This document shows, piece after piece, positions 13,401 to 24,600 of a stretch of 64,000 nucleotides of DNA. The notes below the pieces were generated by a model. It made no database searches, was not told the origin of the DNA, and was given only the letters and a program-made list of their open reading frames with translations. A program made the translations under genes and the position numbers. Origin of the DNA: Echinometra lucunter (Eukaryota; Echinodermata; Echinoidea; Camarodonta; Echinometridae); assembly GCA_029962745.1 (NCBI GenBank), contig CM057169.1, positions 21,622,437 through 21,686,436 on the forward strand. The letters run 5' to 3'. Every line of letters begins with the position of its first letter. Position 1 is the stretch's first letter.

Positions 13401-15511
13401 ATTTTATTATAAATTGCAATTCATGTGAGCAGTAAATTCGAGCACATTATTATGATAATTACAAAATAATTATAGGCCTAACATTAATGCGCCTTCCTGT
13501 GGATACTAAACCCAGAATGTTATTACTATAGCCTTGAGGAGGCGTCAAAGCATACCTACCGGGTACTCTTTTACCCAAACCCTGGTCAAGAGTGAAAATT
13601 TAGATTAAGCATATCTTTCCAAAGTGATTAGGTAAGGAACCGAATCCGAGCCCTATGATGAGAGGAACATTGTAATTTACTAAAACCTTTTGTTTATTCA
13701 TTTGTTTGTTTATTAGCACTGGATGCTTGCCAGAGCATGCCATGTCAGAATGGTGCAACGTGTACAAATGTCGGGGGTGACTACATCTGCGAATGCCCAC
13801 CGGGATATACTGGCATCAATTGCGAAATCGGTGCGTATCGAAAGATAGATGTCATAACCAAAGTGTCATCCGAGTGAAAAGAGATCAAATAGATTTTTTT
13901 AGACAGGAATGTACAACTGGAACAATTTTCCAGTAATTTATGAAGCAATATGTTCGTAATTAAATATACTTTGTAAGATTACTTGGAGTCTGATTTTCTT
14001 CCTAATCTTGACCTTCGTGTATTGTCTTGACTTTCAGAGTTTTGTAAAGGTTTCCTTTTTCGTTATTTACTGGATGTTATACCTTGAATGAATGTCCTAA
14101 CTTTAAAGAAATAAATATATTTCATAACTTCAGTTTATTTGAGCTTATATAGGACTTTTTAAAAAGAGCCGACAGAATGTGAAGACAATGATTATCTTAA
14201 CCAACCTAACGTTTAACTATAGCTGTTTACACGATCGATTTCAATTTGCCATATTATGCAGATGCAAAAGTAAGGAAAAGTAAACTGAAAATATGAATGG
14301 CGTTACGACTAGTTTAGGACATAAAAACACATAAAACCAAACTTTTTTAAAATCAAACTTTTTGTCTGTTTTGATGTTTTTTTTTTATGATTGTTACTCT
14401 TGTAGCCCAGCTATAATGTTTTAATCTTTTATGACGAAAATTTGTCCCCTCAGTTCAGCATATTTTTTCATTTAATCTTGTCGAATATTTTCTTTCCATC
14501 CTTCTAGATATCAACGAATGCGCAAGTCTTCCTTGTCAAAATGGCGCTACGTGTATCGACGGTATAGCCATGTACACTTGTCAGTGTCGTCAGGGATATT
14601 CTGGTGTCAACTGCGAAGAAGGTATAGCAAAATTGGATATAGAGGGCTCCTTCCCTAACTCATGACATTAGGAATAAATCTGGATTCTAGTAATTGTGAC
14701 AACAACAAAATATACGATTTTTCTCATTACTCTCATTCTTAACATAATACCAATCACTGCCAATAACTCCATGAACGCTTTCAGTTTTCATTATTTAAAA
14801 CTTTTACCCAAATTTCGAGGCCACCACATGTTTGTGCAGTATTTGCATAAACATAAACGCGAATGATGGTAATCCTTATCATTAATTTACCTGTAATCAG
14901 CCAATAAGTATTATTATGATAACTTGTTAAACACATGAACACTTGAACCATGACGTGGCCCTAGCGATAACTTCATACGATAGAGAAGCCGATAAAAACC
15001 GATGGACGCGCCTTTTGATAAGTTACGTAACAGAGATAGAATAGTCTGTTAGATAAGTTCTATAACATATTTTCACGGTTTAGGCGTGGAGAAGGGTTTG
15101 ATGATGTGAAACGTATAGCCTCAGCAAAGCATATCCACAAAGGAACTTGACTGATTTTGCTCTAACCATGCTAACTCAATCTACTGTTTTTATTTTGCTT
15201 TCACTTTCAGTTGGTTTCTGTGATTTAGAGGGCGTCTGGTACAACGAGTGCAATGATCAAATCACGATCATTAAGACATCCACAGGAATGATGTTAGGAG
15301 ACCACATGACAATTAATGAACGACTAATTGGCTATGGAGGTAATTCTCCTTTTTTTTTAATTTTCAAAGTAGTATGAGCTAGGTATGCTTTTGAAATTTC
15401 AAATCAATTTACAATTATTGCTTTTGAGGAGCTAAATGTTACCTGTTAATGGTAAGGTGCTACATTTAAAGAGAAATCTTCTTTTCGCATATCATTATTA
15501 TTGTTGTTGTT

Positions 15512-15576
<65 letters not shown>

Positions 15577-15814
15577 CATCATCATCATCATCATCATTAT
15601 TATTGTTATGTTACTATTATCATTATCATTATTATCATCATCATCATCGTCGTCGTCATCATTATTATTATTTTATTTCTATCTATTCTTATATATTTCA
15701 AATCTTTACCCAGAGTACCCTGTTCAGTTACAAAAATTACATCAAGTACAGAATTTATATACAAAAAGAATGAGACAGAAAAACATTAAAACACGGTTAT
15801 TACTATAAATGTTA

Positions 15815-15870
<56 letters not shown>

Positions 15871-17363
15871 GTTATTATTATCATCATCATCATCATCATC
15901 ATCATCATTATTTTTATCAATAATAATAATTATCATTATCATTGTTGTTGTTTTTGTTGTCATCTTCACCATCATTATCATCATCACAATAATCTTTATG
16001 ATTTATCCAGCCCCAACCGTGATGGTCGGCTATGCCAGCAACAACTACGACTTCCCCTCGTTCGGTTTCACGGTGGTCCGCGACAACGGTCGTACGACCA
16101 CGAGCTGGACTGGTCAGTGTCATCTCTGTGCAGGTCAAGAGGTGCTCTATACCACGTGGATTGAAAGCAACATGGCGGCTACCTGTGAGGATATCAAGCG
16201 AGCCAACAAGTGAGTACTATATGGCATGGCTCAGTGGTAGAACAGTTGTCTCGTTATCGGGAGGTCCCAGGTTCGAAACCATTTTCTTGCGTCCTTTGGT
16301 AAAGCATAAGTCCATATTACCACATCTATTGGGCAGGACTTCTAGCTATGTAGGTCCCTCTGGATGCTTACTTACGAGTAGACAATTCCGAGGTGAATTA
16401 AATCGTCAAACCAAACCAAAACCAGCAAGCTTTGAAATTATTTCAATTTTCATTTCGAGGAGCAAACATGCATGCAAAAGCAAAGTTACAAGGGCTTTTA
16501 GAAGAGGGAGAAAGAAGAGGAGAATGGATATGTGAACAAAAGATGATACGACCCGGCCCATTCACTTCCCTCCTTTTTGTTTTCTCCTATTTCCTCTTAG
16601 TAAGACAGCCCCCCCCCCCCCCCACATGACGCCATGTCCCCCAAATGGCCGTCACATACACTCATACTCTTCGTTAGTCGAAGAGAGCCGTGAAGAGTTA
16701 AAGACGCTAGGTCGTGGGCTTTCATGGGGAATTTGACACATGGGTGCTTACCCAGTAACAGGTGTTGCCCATCACTGTGAGTTTTATGACCAACAGAGCT
16801 TATGTAATGCTCTGTATACTTCCCCCTTTCCCCATATGACAAAGTCATAATCTCACTTTCCCTGGTCCGAGAATGCTCGAAGCAGGCCGAAGAATGTTTG
16901 TGGTGGGACAGCTTGTTTTGCTGTGCTCCAGAAATGTAGCTCTACAGGTATTTTTCACAAAATCTGGTGTCAGCAAATTATGATCCATTCCCCATGAAAG
17001 CCCAAGACCTAGCGTCTTTAATGAATTTGAAATCTTAAAAATCATTTAATATGGCATATAGTTGCACAAAATTTAATAAAACATTATTTCCGATAGATGC
17101 CAAACATCTTTTTTTAATATACCGACATCATGCATGATGAAGCAAAGTATTTGCTGACAGTAATACGGAGTTGCCGGTTTATAATGAGCCATGTCTTTCA
17201 GCGATTATGTGCCTATATTTTGACGTAATTATTGTCAAAATTTTGCATTTTGAATGTCATATTTACACTTTATCATCATCTTTTATTCTTTAATCTGTAC
17301 AGGGTTGGACAGGATAAATGGACAAGGTACGAGCAGAGCTTTGCTCCACAACCAGACGTATAG
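4412..17363 (+). CDS. Fibropellin (EGF-CUB-EGF7-avidin), complete gene, 14 coding exons
   Basis: This is a secreted component of the fibropellin fibres in the apical lamina of sea urchin embryos. Exons: 4412-4472, 7987-8100, 9026-9190, 9638-9823, 10363-10476, 10828-10941, 11600-11713, 12208-12321, 12890-13003, 13717-13830, 14508-14621, 15211-15339, 16011-16209, 17303-17363. All have GT/AG borders and sum to 1713 nt (570 residues plus stop). Order: signal peptide 1-20 ([19 protein letters not shown]), EGF1 21-58, CUB 59-175 in two exons, EGF2-8 176-441, avidin-like 442-570 in three exons. Most EGFs carry the calcium-binding (D/N)I(D/N)EC start. The avidin part keeps GVWYNE, FGFTV, SWTGQC and EVLYTTW. 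Every module exon is phase 1-1, and each EGF exon is exactly 114 nt. Order and length match my recollection of fibropellin III, but I have not verified this against a database. Confidence 0.93.
4473..7986. other. Fibropellin intron 1
   Basis: This 3.5-kb intron has a gtagga donor and a ctccag acceptor. It contains a tRNA-derived SINE (about 7455-7640) and a pyrimidine tract of about 190 bp directly before the acceptor (about 7795-7985). Short open frames at 5015-5203 and 6052-6243 have no recognisable motif, and I do not call them genes. Confidence 0.6.
7455..7645 (+). repeat. tRNA-derived SINE
   Basis: A-box-like (tgtggctcagttg) and B-box-like (ggttcgaaacc) sequences are spaced as in a tRNA promoter. 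A non-tRNA body containing ccctttggtaaggtatta and gtcggtcccctggttgctta follows. The element near 16216-16430 shares the same body plan, so this is a dispersed SINE family. A tRNA-like acceptor stem cannot be folded, so it is not a tRNA gene. Confidence 0.75.
8268..8554. mobile_element. TTAA-flanked MITE
   Basis: Inverted ends of about 45 bp (left aaggagagtgcaacccagg, right cctgggttccattctcctt) enclose about 190 bp. Both ends abut TTAA (8268-8271 and 8551-8554), the target used by piggyBac-type transposases. It lies in fibropellin intron 2 and has no coding capacity. Confidence 0.75.
15500..15990. repeat. (ATT)n/(ATC)n microsatellite block
   Basis: There are two long runs of trinucleotide repeats in the intron between the first two avidin exons (about 15497-15675 and 15808-15990). 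The equivalent intron in unit 2 (33300-33660) has much shorter runs, so the block is polymorphic. Frames across it are artefacts. Confidence 0.9.
16216..16435 (+). repeat. tRNA-derived SINE in fibropellin intron 13
   Basis: It starts right after the donor of exon 13 with a tRNA-like head (tggctcagtggtagaac, then ggttcgaaacc), followed by a body shared with the SINE at 7455. Unit 2 carries the same insertion (33887-34080), so it predates the divergence of the two copies. It is not called a tRNA because the 3' acceptor half is missing. Confidence 0.75.
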
Positions 17364-17439
17364 AGAGAACTGACCGTACATTTAGAACATTGTTTGAAAC
17401 TATGTTCTTCATGTGCCCTTGAACATCATTCTGTTATTC

Positions 17440-17445
17440 AATAAA
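17440..17445 (+). terminator. Fibropellin polyadenylation signal
   Basis: An AATAAA hexamer lies 77 bases after the fibropellin stop codon, in an AT-rich context. It is conserved in unit 2 at 35093-35098. Confidence 0.7.
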
Positions 17446-17810
17446 CAATGTTAATATTCATGACTAATGTATTTTACCGTTTTTAACAAATTGAAAAAAT
17501 AAATAGATTAGAGTTCAGTCAATGTATCTTATTTTTGTTCTGTGTAAATTTGTAAACAATGGGAATGATTTCCTTGCACGAATTGGAAGAGTCATCCGTC
17601 TTTTTTAATTTCCAGCATCTCTTTCGAGTATTAAAGTATACTGTTCGTTTGTCACTGCTGACCTCTGTTTCTTGGTTTGTTGCTTTTTAAGATGTGATAT
17701 GTACGAAACATTTTTTTTTAAATCAGGAACTAAAAATCATCGATCCCTATATTGACAGTACTAGGTCTAAAGAACTAATTTATTAATATAAACGGAAGTC
17801 TGCACTAAAA

Positions 17811-18016
17811 ACTAAAATGTTAAATCATCATTTAAAAGGGCCGAGGAGTGACTACATTTTCAAAATTTAACACTTTAATCATGCTGGGTTCAACACTCTA
17901 AATTTTTTTTACCGACATTAATAATGTTGAATCCAGCGTGTTCAAAGCGTTAAATGTTGAAAATGTAGTCACTCCTCGGCCCTTTTGAATGGTGATTTAA
18001 CATTTTTTTAGAGTGT
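17811..18016. mobile_element. Palindromic MITE downstream of fibropellin
   Basis: Inverted arms of about 90 bp include the block gggccgaggagtgactacat and its reverse complement, around a short AT-rich centre. The same element is at 35471-35672 in unit 2. It has no coding capacity. Confidence 0.8.
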
Positions 18017-18774
18017 GTGTGTCAGAGATCTGTTCCACGAATTATTGTACTCGTAGGTAGGAGATTCAAATCTATGATCACCCTCAGCATTCTAGTTGGG
18101 GAATTCTGAGTTCGACTGAAGGGGTTTTGAAGTTTGAACAATCTCCTTTCCAACAGACATTAAAAAATGGTGATCGAGGAATGACAGACATGATTTCATT
18201 AGATATATTGCCCGAGTACAGTTTTAAGTTTTTTAAAAAGAAATTTTTTAGCAAAATTGGTTTCATGGGCGTATAAGCATAAAAATTCATTTTTAAAAAT
18301 TGCAAGCATTACCTTCGAGGCAAATGAGAATAATCCTCGTTTTATCCTTCTTGATATTTTCATTAAAAAGGTGATTTTTATATTTTGTATTATTCATCAG
18401 TTTAATATACTTTGTTTATTTAGTCATATTTATCTCCTATCCTTTGTGCTCTTCTATGTGTGCGTGTGGGCGTGTGTGTGTGTGTGTGTGTGTATTCTGT
18501 GGAAAGTGTATCTGCTGTATACCATCATGAAACGTCTATTCAACAGATATCTGTGAAATTGGAAACACATGCAGTGAGAAAGGAGACAGAGAAAGAAATA
18601 AAGAGAAGACAAACTAAGAGGGAGAGAGAGGCAGAGAAAAAGAGATATACAGGTTGAGAGACTGCAGCAGTGAATGAAAGGGATCAGCAGAAGATAATGC
18701 AAAATTATGCCAAAAAAAGACAGGAAAACGAGATATGGGGACATTTTACCAAAAAAATTAGCAGACAAGCAAAA

Positions 18775-18990
18775 AAAATTGTACTGTACATGAGTAGCTC
18801 GCGGGCTTAGAGTGAAGGGGGTAATTCTCTCCCCCCCCCCCGGGGGGGGGGGCGGGGTAATTCTCAGCGATCGTCATTATCATTATCACCACCATCATCA
18901 TCATCATCATCATCATCACTGTCATCATATTCACCACAACCACCACCATCATTTATGATCATCAGGCATGATGATCATCATCACCAATAT

Positions 18991-19039
<49 letters not shown>

Positions 19040-21251
19040 CCGTCATGTCATCACCATTACTAGGCTCCTTCTCCTCCTCCTCATCACCATCATCAAATAA
19101 TTCTTCAAGTCCAGAAATACTGATGCACATTTAATGTAGGCCTAATTTGAAGCAAATCCAAGATGGAAATCACAAAGAGGAACTTCATACACTAGTATGC
19201 TCGTACTTAATTTGAGCCAGCAAAATTTCATTTTATGTTCAGGCAATCTTCACCTCATGTTTGGGCAGAGATCGAGGTGGTTGACTTGTAAATTAATTTT
19301 ATCGGGTTATAATCATGCTCGAGACATATTATTTTCACAAACGTATCGCTCTATTTCTCTCTCTTACTCTCTTTCAAACAATAAATGAATTGAACAAATA
19401 CATGGAAGAAAATGAAAGAGGAAAGCTGCTGTTTGAGCAAACTCCTATAGAAATTTTGCCATTATACCTGTAAAATATTATAACAATTCAACTTACACAT
19501 CACCTGTAACTGTCAAATCGAAACCAGACTTTTTTAATCCACTGATTTTAGTGAGAGTATATTAAAAAAAATATTAAATATCTCGGTGACAACCCACTTC
19601 ACCGAAGGCCCGCGAGGCCGAAAATAGCAAATTGTAATCTATTATATCACACCGCTCTGACCAATTCCTGTGCCAGAAGGAAGTTTAATAAGTATTAAAG
19701 GGAAGCGGAAAGTTTTTCATTGAAGGTGTGTGAAATCCGGAAACGAGTTCTATGCTAAAGGAGACATAATTATTTTATATACCGATAGCGCATTATTAAA
19801 TACGATACGAGAAAAGTCGGCTTCGCGGGCCTTCGGTCTCGCGGGCCTTCGGTCAAGTGGGCGGACCCGTAATATCAATAAATCAATTATTAATCTTATT
19901 TTATGCCGGGATCACATATCATTCCCTTGCCTACAATTGTACTTCTCGGTTTATGCCAGGGAAGGGAGGGGACATTTTCAGAGGCGAAAAGGGGGACGGC
20001 TCTCCTCAAGTTTGTTATCACCCTCCTTGCTTTTTTCCTCCTTCTCCCTCTTTTTCCCATTTTCATTTAAATTCAATTCATTTACGATTTTATTGTTTAA
20101 AAAAAAGATACATGACAAAAGTCCGCTGACCATTTTTTTGATTGTTATTAATATTACATGGTCAGCGGACTTTTGTCATGTATCTTTTTTTTAAACAATA
20201 AAATCGTAAATGAATTGAATTTAAATGAAAATGGGAAAAAGAGGGAGAAGGAGGAAAAAAGCAAGGAGGGTGATAACAAACTTGAGGAGAGCCGTCCCCC
20301 TTTTCGCCTCTGAAAATGTCCCCTCCCTTCCCTGGCATAAACCGAGAAGTACAATTGTAGGCAAGGGAATGATATGTGATCCCGGCATAAAATAAGATTA
20401 ATAATTGATTTATTGATATTACGGGTCCGCCCACTTGACCGAAGGCCCGCGAGACCGAAGGCCCGCGAAGCCGACTTTTCTCGTATCGTATTTAATAATG
20501 CGCTATCGGTATATAAAATAATTATGTCTCCTTTAGCATAGAACTCGTTTCCGGATTTCACACACCTTCAATGAAAAACTTTCCGCTTCCCTTTAATACT
20601 TATTAAACTTCCTTCTGGCACAGGAATTGGTCAGAGCGGTGTGATATAATAGATTACAATTTGCTATTTTCGGCCTCGCGGGCCTTCGGTGAAGTGGGTT
20701 GTCACCGAGATATTTAATATTTTTTTTAATATACTCTCACTAAAATCAGTGGATTAAAAAAGTCTGGTTTCGATTTGACAGTTACAGGTGATGTGTAAGT
20801 TGAATTGTTATAATATTTTACAGGTATAATGGCAAAATTTCTATAGGAGTTTGCTCAAACAGCAGCTTTCCTCTTTCATTTTCTTCCATGTATTTGTTCA
20901 ATTCATTTATTGTTTGAAAGAGAGTAAGAGAGAGAAATAGAGCGATACGTTTGTGAAAATAATATGTCTCGAGCATGATTATAACCCGATAAAATTAATT
21001 TACAAGTCAACCACCTCGATCTCTGCCCAAACATGAGGTGAAGATTGCCTGAACATAAAATGAAATTTTGCTGGCTCAAATTAAGTACGAGCATACTAGT
21101 GTATGAAGTTCCTCTTTGTGATTTCCATCTTGGATTTGCTTCAAATTAGGCCTACATTAAATGTGCATCAGTATTTCTGGACTTGAAGAATTATTTGATG
21201 ATGGTGATGAGGAGGAGGAGAAGGAGCCTAGTAATGGTGATGACATGACGG

Positions 21252-21300
<49 letters not shown>

Positions 21301-21525
21301 ATATTGGTGATGATGATCATCATGCCTGATGATCATAAATGATGGTGGTGGTTGTGGTGAATATGATGACAGTGATGATGATGATGATGATGATGATGAT
21401 GGTGGTGATAATGATAATGACGATCGCTGAGAATTACCCCGCCCCCCCCCCCCCCCCCGGGGGGGGGGGAGAGAATTACCCCCTTCACTCTAAGCCCGCG
21501 AGCTACTCATGTACAGTACAATTTT
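18775..21525. repeat. Large near-perfect palindrome, arms about 1.36 kb, loop 24 bp
   Basis: The left arm (18775-20133) is the reverse complement of the right arm (20158-21525), around a 24-bp AT-rich loop (20134-20157). The only differences I see are lengths of the C/G run and of the (ATC)n tracts. Open frames inside the arms appear in duplicate and have no recognisable product. Unit 2 has only the loop and right arm (from about 41945). In place of the left arm it has about 385 bp of unrelated sequence (41560-41944). The right arm leads into the LAMP promoter, so it is the original copy and the left arm is the added one. Confidence 0.9.
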
Positions 21526-21538
21526 ACAGAGTACGGTA

Positions 21539-21548
21539 GTCACGTGAG
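21539..21548 (+). promoter_or_regulatory. CLEAR-type E-box (TFEB/MITF site) in the LAMP promoter
   Basis: GTCACGTGAG lies 141 bases upstream of the LAMP start codon. It matches 9 of the 10 bases of GTCACGTGAC, the CLEAR motif through which TFEB/MITF-family factors control lysosomal genes. The surrounding 150 bp are comparatively GC-rich, unlike the local background. The match is seen directly. Regulation by a TFEB orthologue is inferred from the identity of the downstream gene. Confidence 0.6.
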
Positions 21549-21688
21549 CGTGCTCAGGTCAGGTGCATGCAGTGTATAGGCCTACGTACGGACGTTCGCG
21601 TTCGTTGAGGCGCAGGGCCGGCTAGGGGCGCGGCGAACATATTTTTGAACAGGAGATTGCCTGTCTTCAGTCTTCAGCTCTCTCGATT

Positions 21689-24600
21689 ATGGCGCAGTTC
21701 TTATGGTCACGAGCCGCACTCTTTGTTGGTAAGTCTTATGAAAGTAAAAGTTAAACTGGCTACTAAACTAATACTATAATAATAAAGTCCCAATCATTCA
21801 CTCTGTCTCTGACTCAGTCATGTCAGTCTGAGCTCTGAGTCTGACTAAGTAATGGGTGTTGCAAGAAAGTTGCAATCAATTGCAAATAATTGCTAATTTT
21901 GAAACAACCAATCTGATTGGCTCAGGGTCTGCCCTTTTAAGAAGACATGCATGCAACAATGATTCTGATTGGCCAGTGACAATCAGTTGCAACTTGCAAT
22001 AAATTGCAACTTTCTTGCAACACCCCATAAGTTAAACTGAGCTAGCTCTAACTGCGGCTCAGGCAGCGCTGATGAGTTGTAGAGCCCCCGGGGGGGGGGG
22101 GGGGGGGGGGGGGGGAAGGGGGGGGGGGTACTCGACCCCAAAAGTGGTAGGTATGTGCCGCGGGCGAGACAAAAAACGGGGGCTTTGGAACGGGCTTATT
22201 GTGAAAAGGAGGGTCTTCGGAACGGGCTTCGGAACTACAAATGTTTGTGAAAACGGGGGTCTTTGGAACGGTTCGCCTGCGTGTGAGTGCGTATGTATCC
22301 CTATGGAACAGGCATACGTGCATGCAGCTAGCCCGGCGTCACGGGCGCCGGGTGCGCTCGCGCAGAGGCGATGGTCGGACAGCGCTGCGGGCCGCTTTTC
22401 ACCAAAAATGCAGCTCATTGTAGCGGATCAATTTGGCCGGAACGGCGTAACGAAAAATATGCGAAGCTTTGGAACGGATTTCTGTCTTCTTTTTTCTCGG
22501 TAACAAGAAAATGCTATGCTTTGGAACGGCTTTCTTTGTTCTTTTTCTCAATAAGATAAAAATGCTATGCTTTGGAACGGAAATTTGAGTGTAAAAATGG
22601 GGGTCTTCTCCGCGGCACATACCCACCACACATTATATACTGAGTGCCCCCCCCCCCCCCCCCCCCCCCCGGGTAGAGCCGAGCCAGGGCAGGGAAGGTA
22701 AGGTGCCTCTTATCCCAGCTCATCATGAAACGTGGCATGAATTGCTATGAGTTGACTTTAGATACTTTCAATACTCTCTAACATCCATACGCAATGAGTC
22801 GCCACCCGACGGCATTAAACTTCCTCTAACTTTTTAGATCTGCTATAAAAACACACTTTATTCTTGCCATAATCATGATTTGATTTGAAAACATGAATAA
22901 AATCGGTAATATATCATGAAAGCATAAATTTGAAAAATGCGCCGTTTCAAAGAAAATGACGTCACTACTTACGTACTTCCGGGTTGGCGAGTCCGTACGT
23001 CGCTGCCGTTGAGTGCCGGAGAATACGTACTGGTACATCACTGTAGTGTAAGTGTATGTGCTCATATACTTTCCAAACTTCAAAAGTTCAAATGCGAATG
23101 GGAAATTCAGGCATGAATTCAACTCTAAAATCAAGGCACTATAAATTGGGGGGGGGGAAATCTTTCCATCTCTCTCTCTCTCAAAAAAAAAATTGCTGAT
23201 CTAGATTTACCTTAAGTTCTTGGGTATTTGATTTGGAAATATATTAGCATGTTGATGAATTAGCAGTCCAATGTTGACTTTCGAAAATAAAACCCCTGTG
23301 AATTTTATGGTGCAACAGTAAACTGGAAGAGCCAGATAGTTACATAGATAGAGCATAAGAGTAAATTTGAAGTTTGATTTCCTGTGTGCTATGCAGATAC
23401 AGTTGACATCGTTTTATTTTGACATAAATGTTTCTCACAGACTTTACCCTCCTTCGTCGATTAAATACATGTGGTCACATCCCAAGACAATGCAAAGATT
23501 GAATGATGCTTTGCCTTGTGTATGCAAGAGATATGAGACCACCCCCCCCCCAGGTTTTATCAGTTTACAAGAGGCAAGTTCACAGTTAATTAAAGGCATT
23601 GGCTAACCTTTTCAAACTAAGATGAAATGTGTGTATGAGTACTTACATGTGTACTCAAAAACCCCGAATCAAACCATACATGTAATTTGGAATGAAAAAC
23701 TGTTCGTAAGATGCAAACCGCAGTTTAATTATTTTTGGTCTCAGAGACAAATAGGAGGACCGTTTTGCTCGAGTTAAAAAAAAAACGTTATCTGCCTCCC
23801 TCAATTTGATACACAGTACGGTCCACCGGTCCGGTGAGCCATGCACGCATGCGCACTCCTTACGTCTGTGCAACCGACCCTTATATATTTTTCAAACATT
23901 GGTTCACATTTCTAATATTTAAAATACTTCCTGTGGATATTATACTTTGAAACTTTCAGACTGGTATTTTTACACTATAACCCCTATGTTTATCCCATTT
24001 CTAGTAGCAAAATAATTATTAATTGTAACAATGTCAACCAGTGCCTTTAATCTGCAATACTCCTATATTTTATGAGAAATCATAAATTGTGCACACACCA
24101 TAATGATGCAGTAAAAGAACTTTAAAGATAAGTGATTAGGGACACCCTTGCATCATTTTTTAGAAGGTCTGTTATAGTTGGTATTTGGGCAAATCATTTT
24201 CTAATTATTTTGTTTATCACTTATACTGTATTTGATTTTGTTGTATTTTTTATGAGAATGAAATGAATGAAAGTGAATTGAAAAATTGAATTGAAGTCCA
24301 TGAATGGGATCGTTTGTTGATCTAAACATGCATGCAAGGAGCCTGTATACAAGGCCCCTAAAGCTCCACCATTTTGTCCACATTCATTAGAAGGCCGACC
24401 TAAGCATCATCAATATTCATGATCAAAAGTGAATAATTTATTTTGTGAGATGCTTCCAACTAGTAGCATCTGTTTGTATGCGTTATGAAACATTGCACGC
24501 ATCAGCTCACAGCATGTGCAGTTAATGCACAATAAATGCGCAACAAATACGCTTTAAATCAAAGTGTTACAATAAAGCTGATACGCACAATAGATATGAA

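Noticed and set aside
15436..16138. Open frames of Tyr, His, Ile or Asn runs
   Set aside because: They are translations of (ATT)n and (ATC)n tracts; only the avidin exon at 16011-16209 is real.
19730..20561. Paired 154- and 135-codon open frames on opposite strands
   Set aside because: They are the same sequence read in the two arms of the palindrome, with low-complexity Ser/Phe tails and no motif.
22048..22503. GC-rich open frames of 119-143 codons
   Set aside because: They cross homopolymer runs and GGAACGG repeats of a non-autonomous element; no family motif is present.
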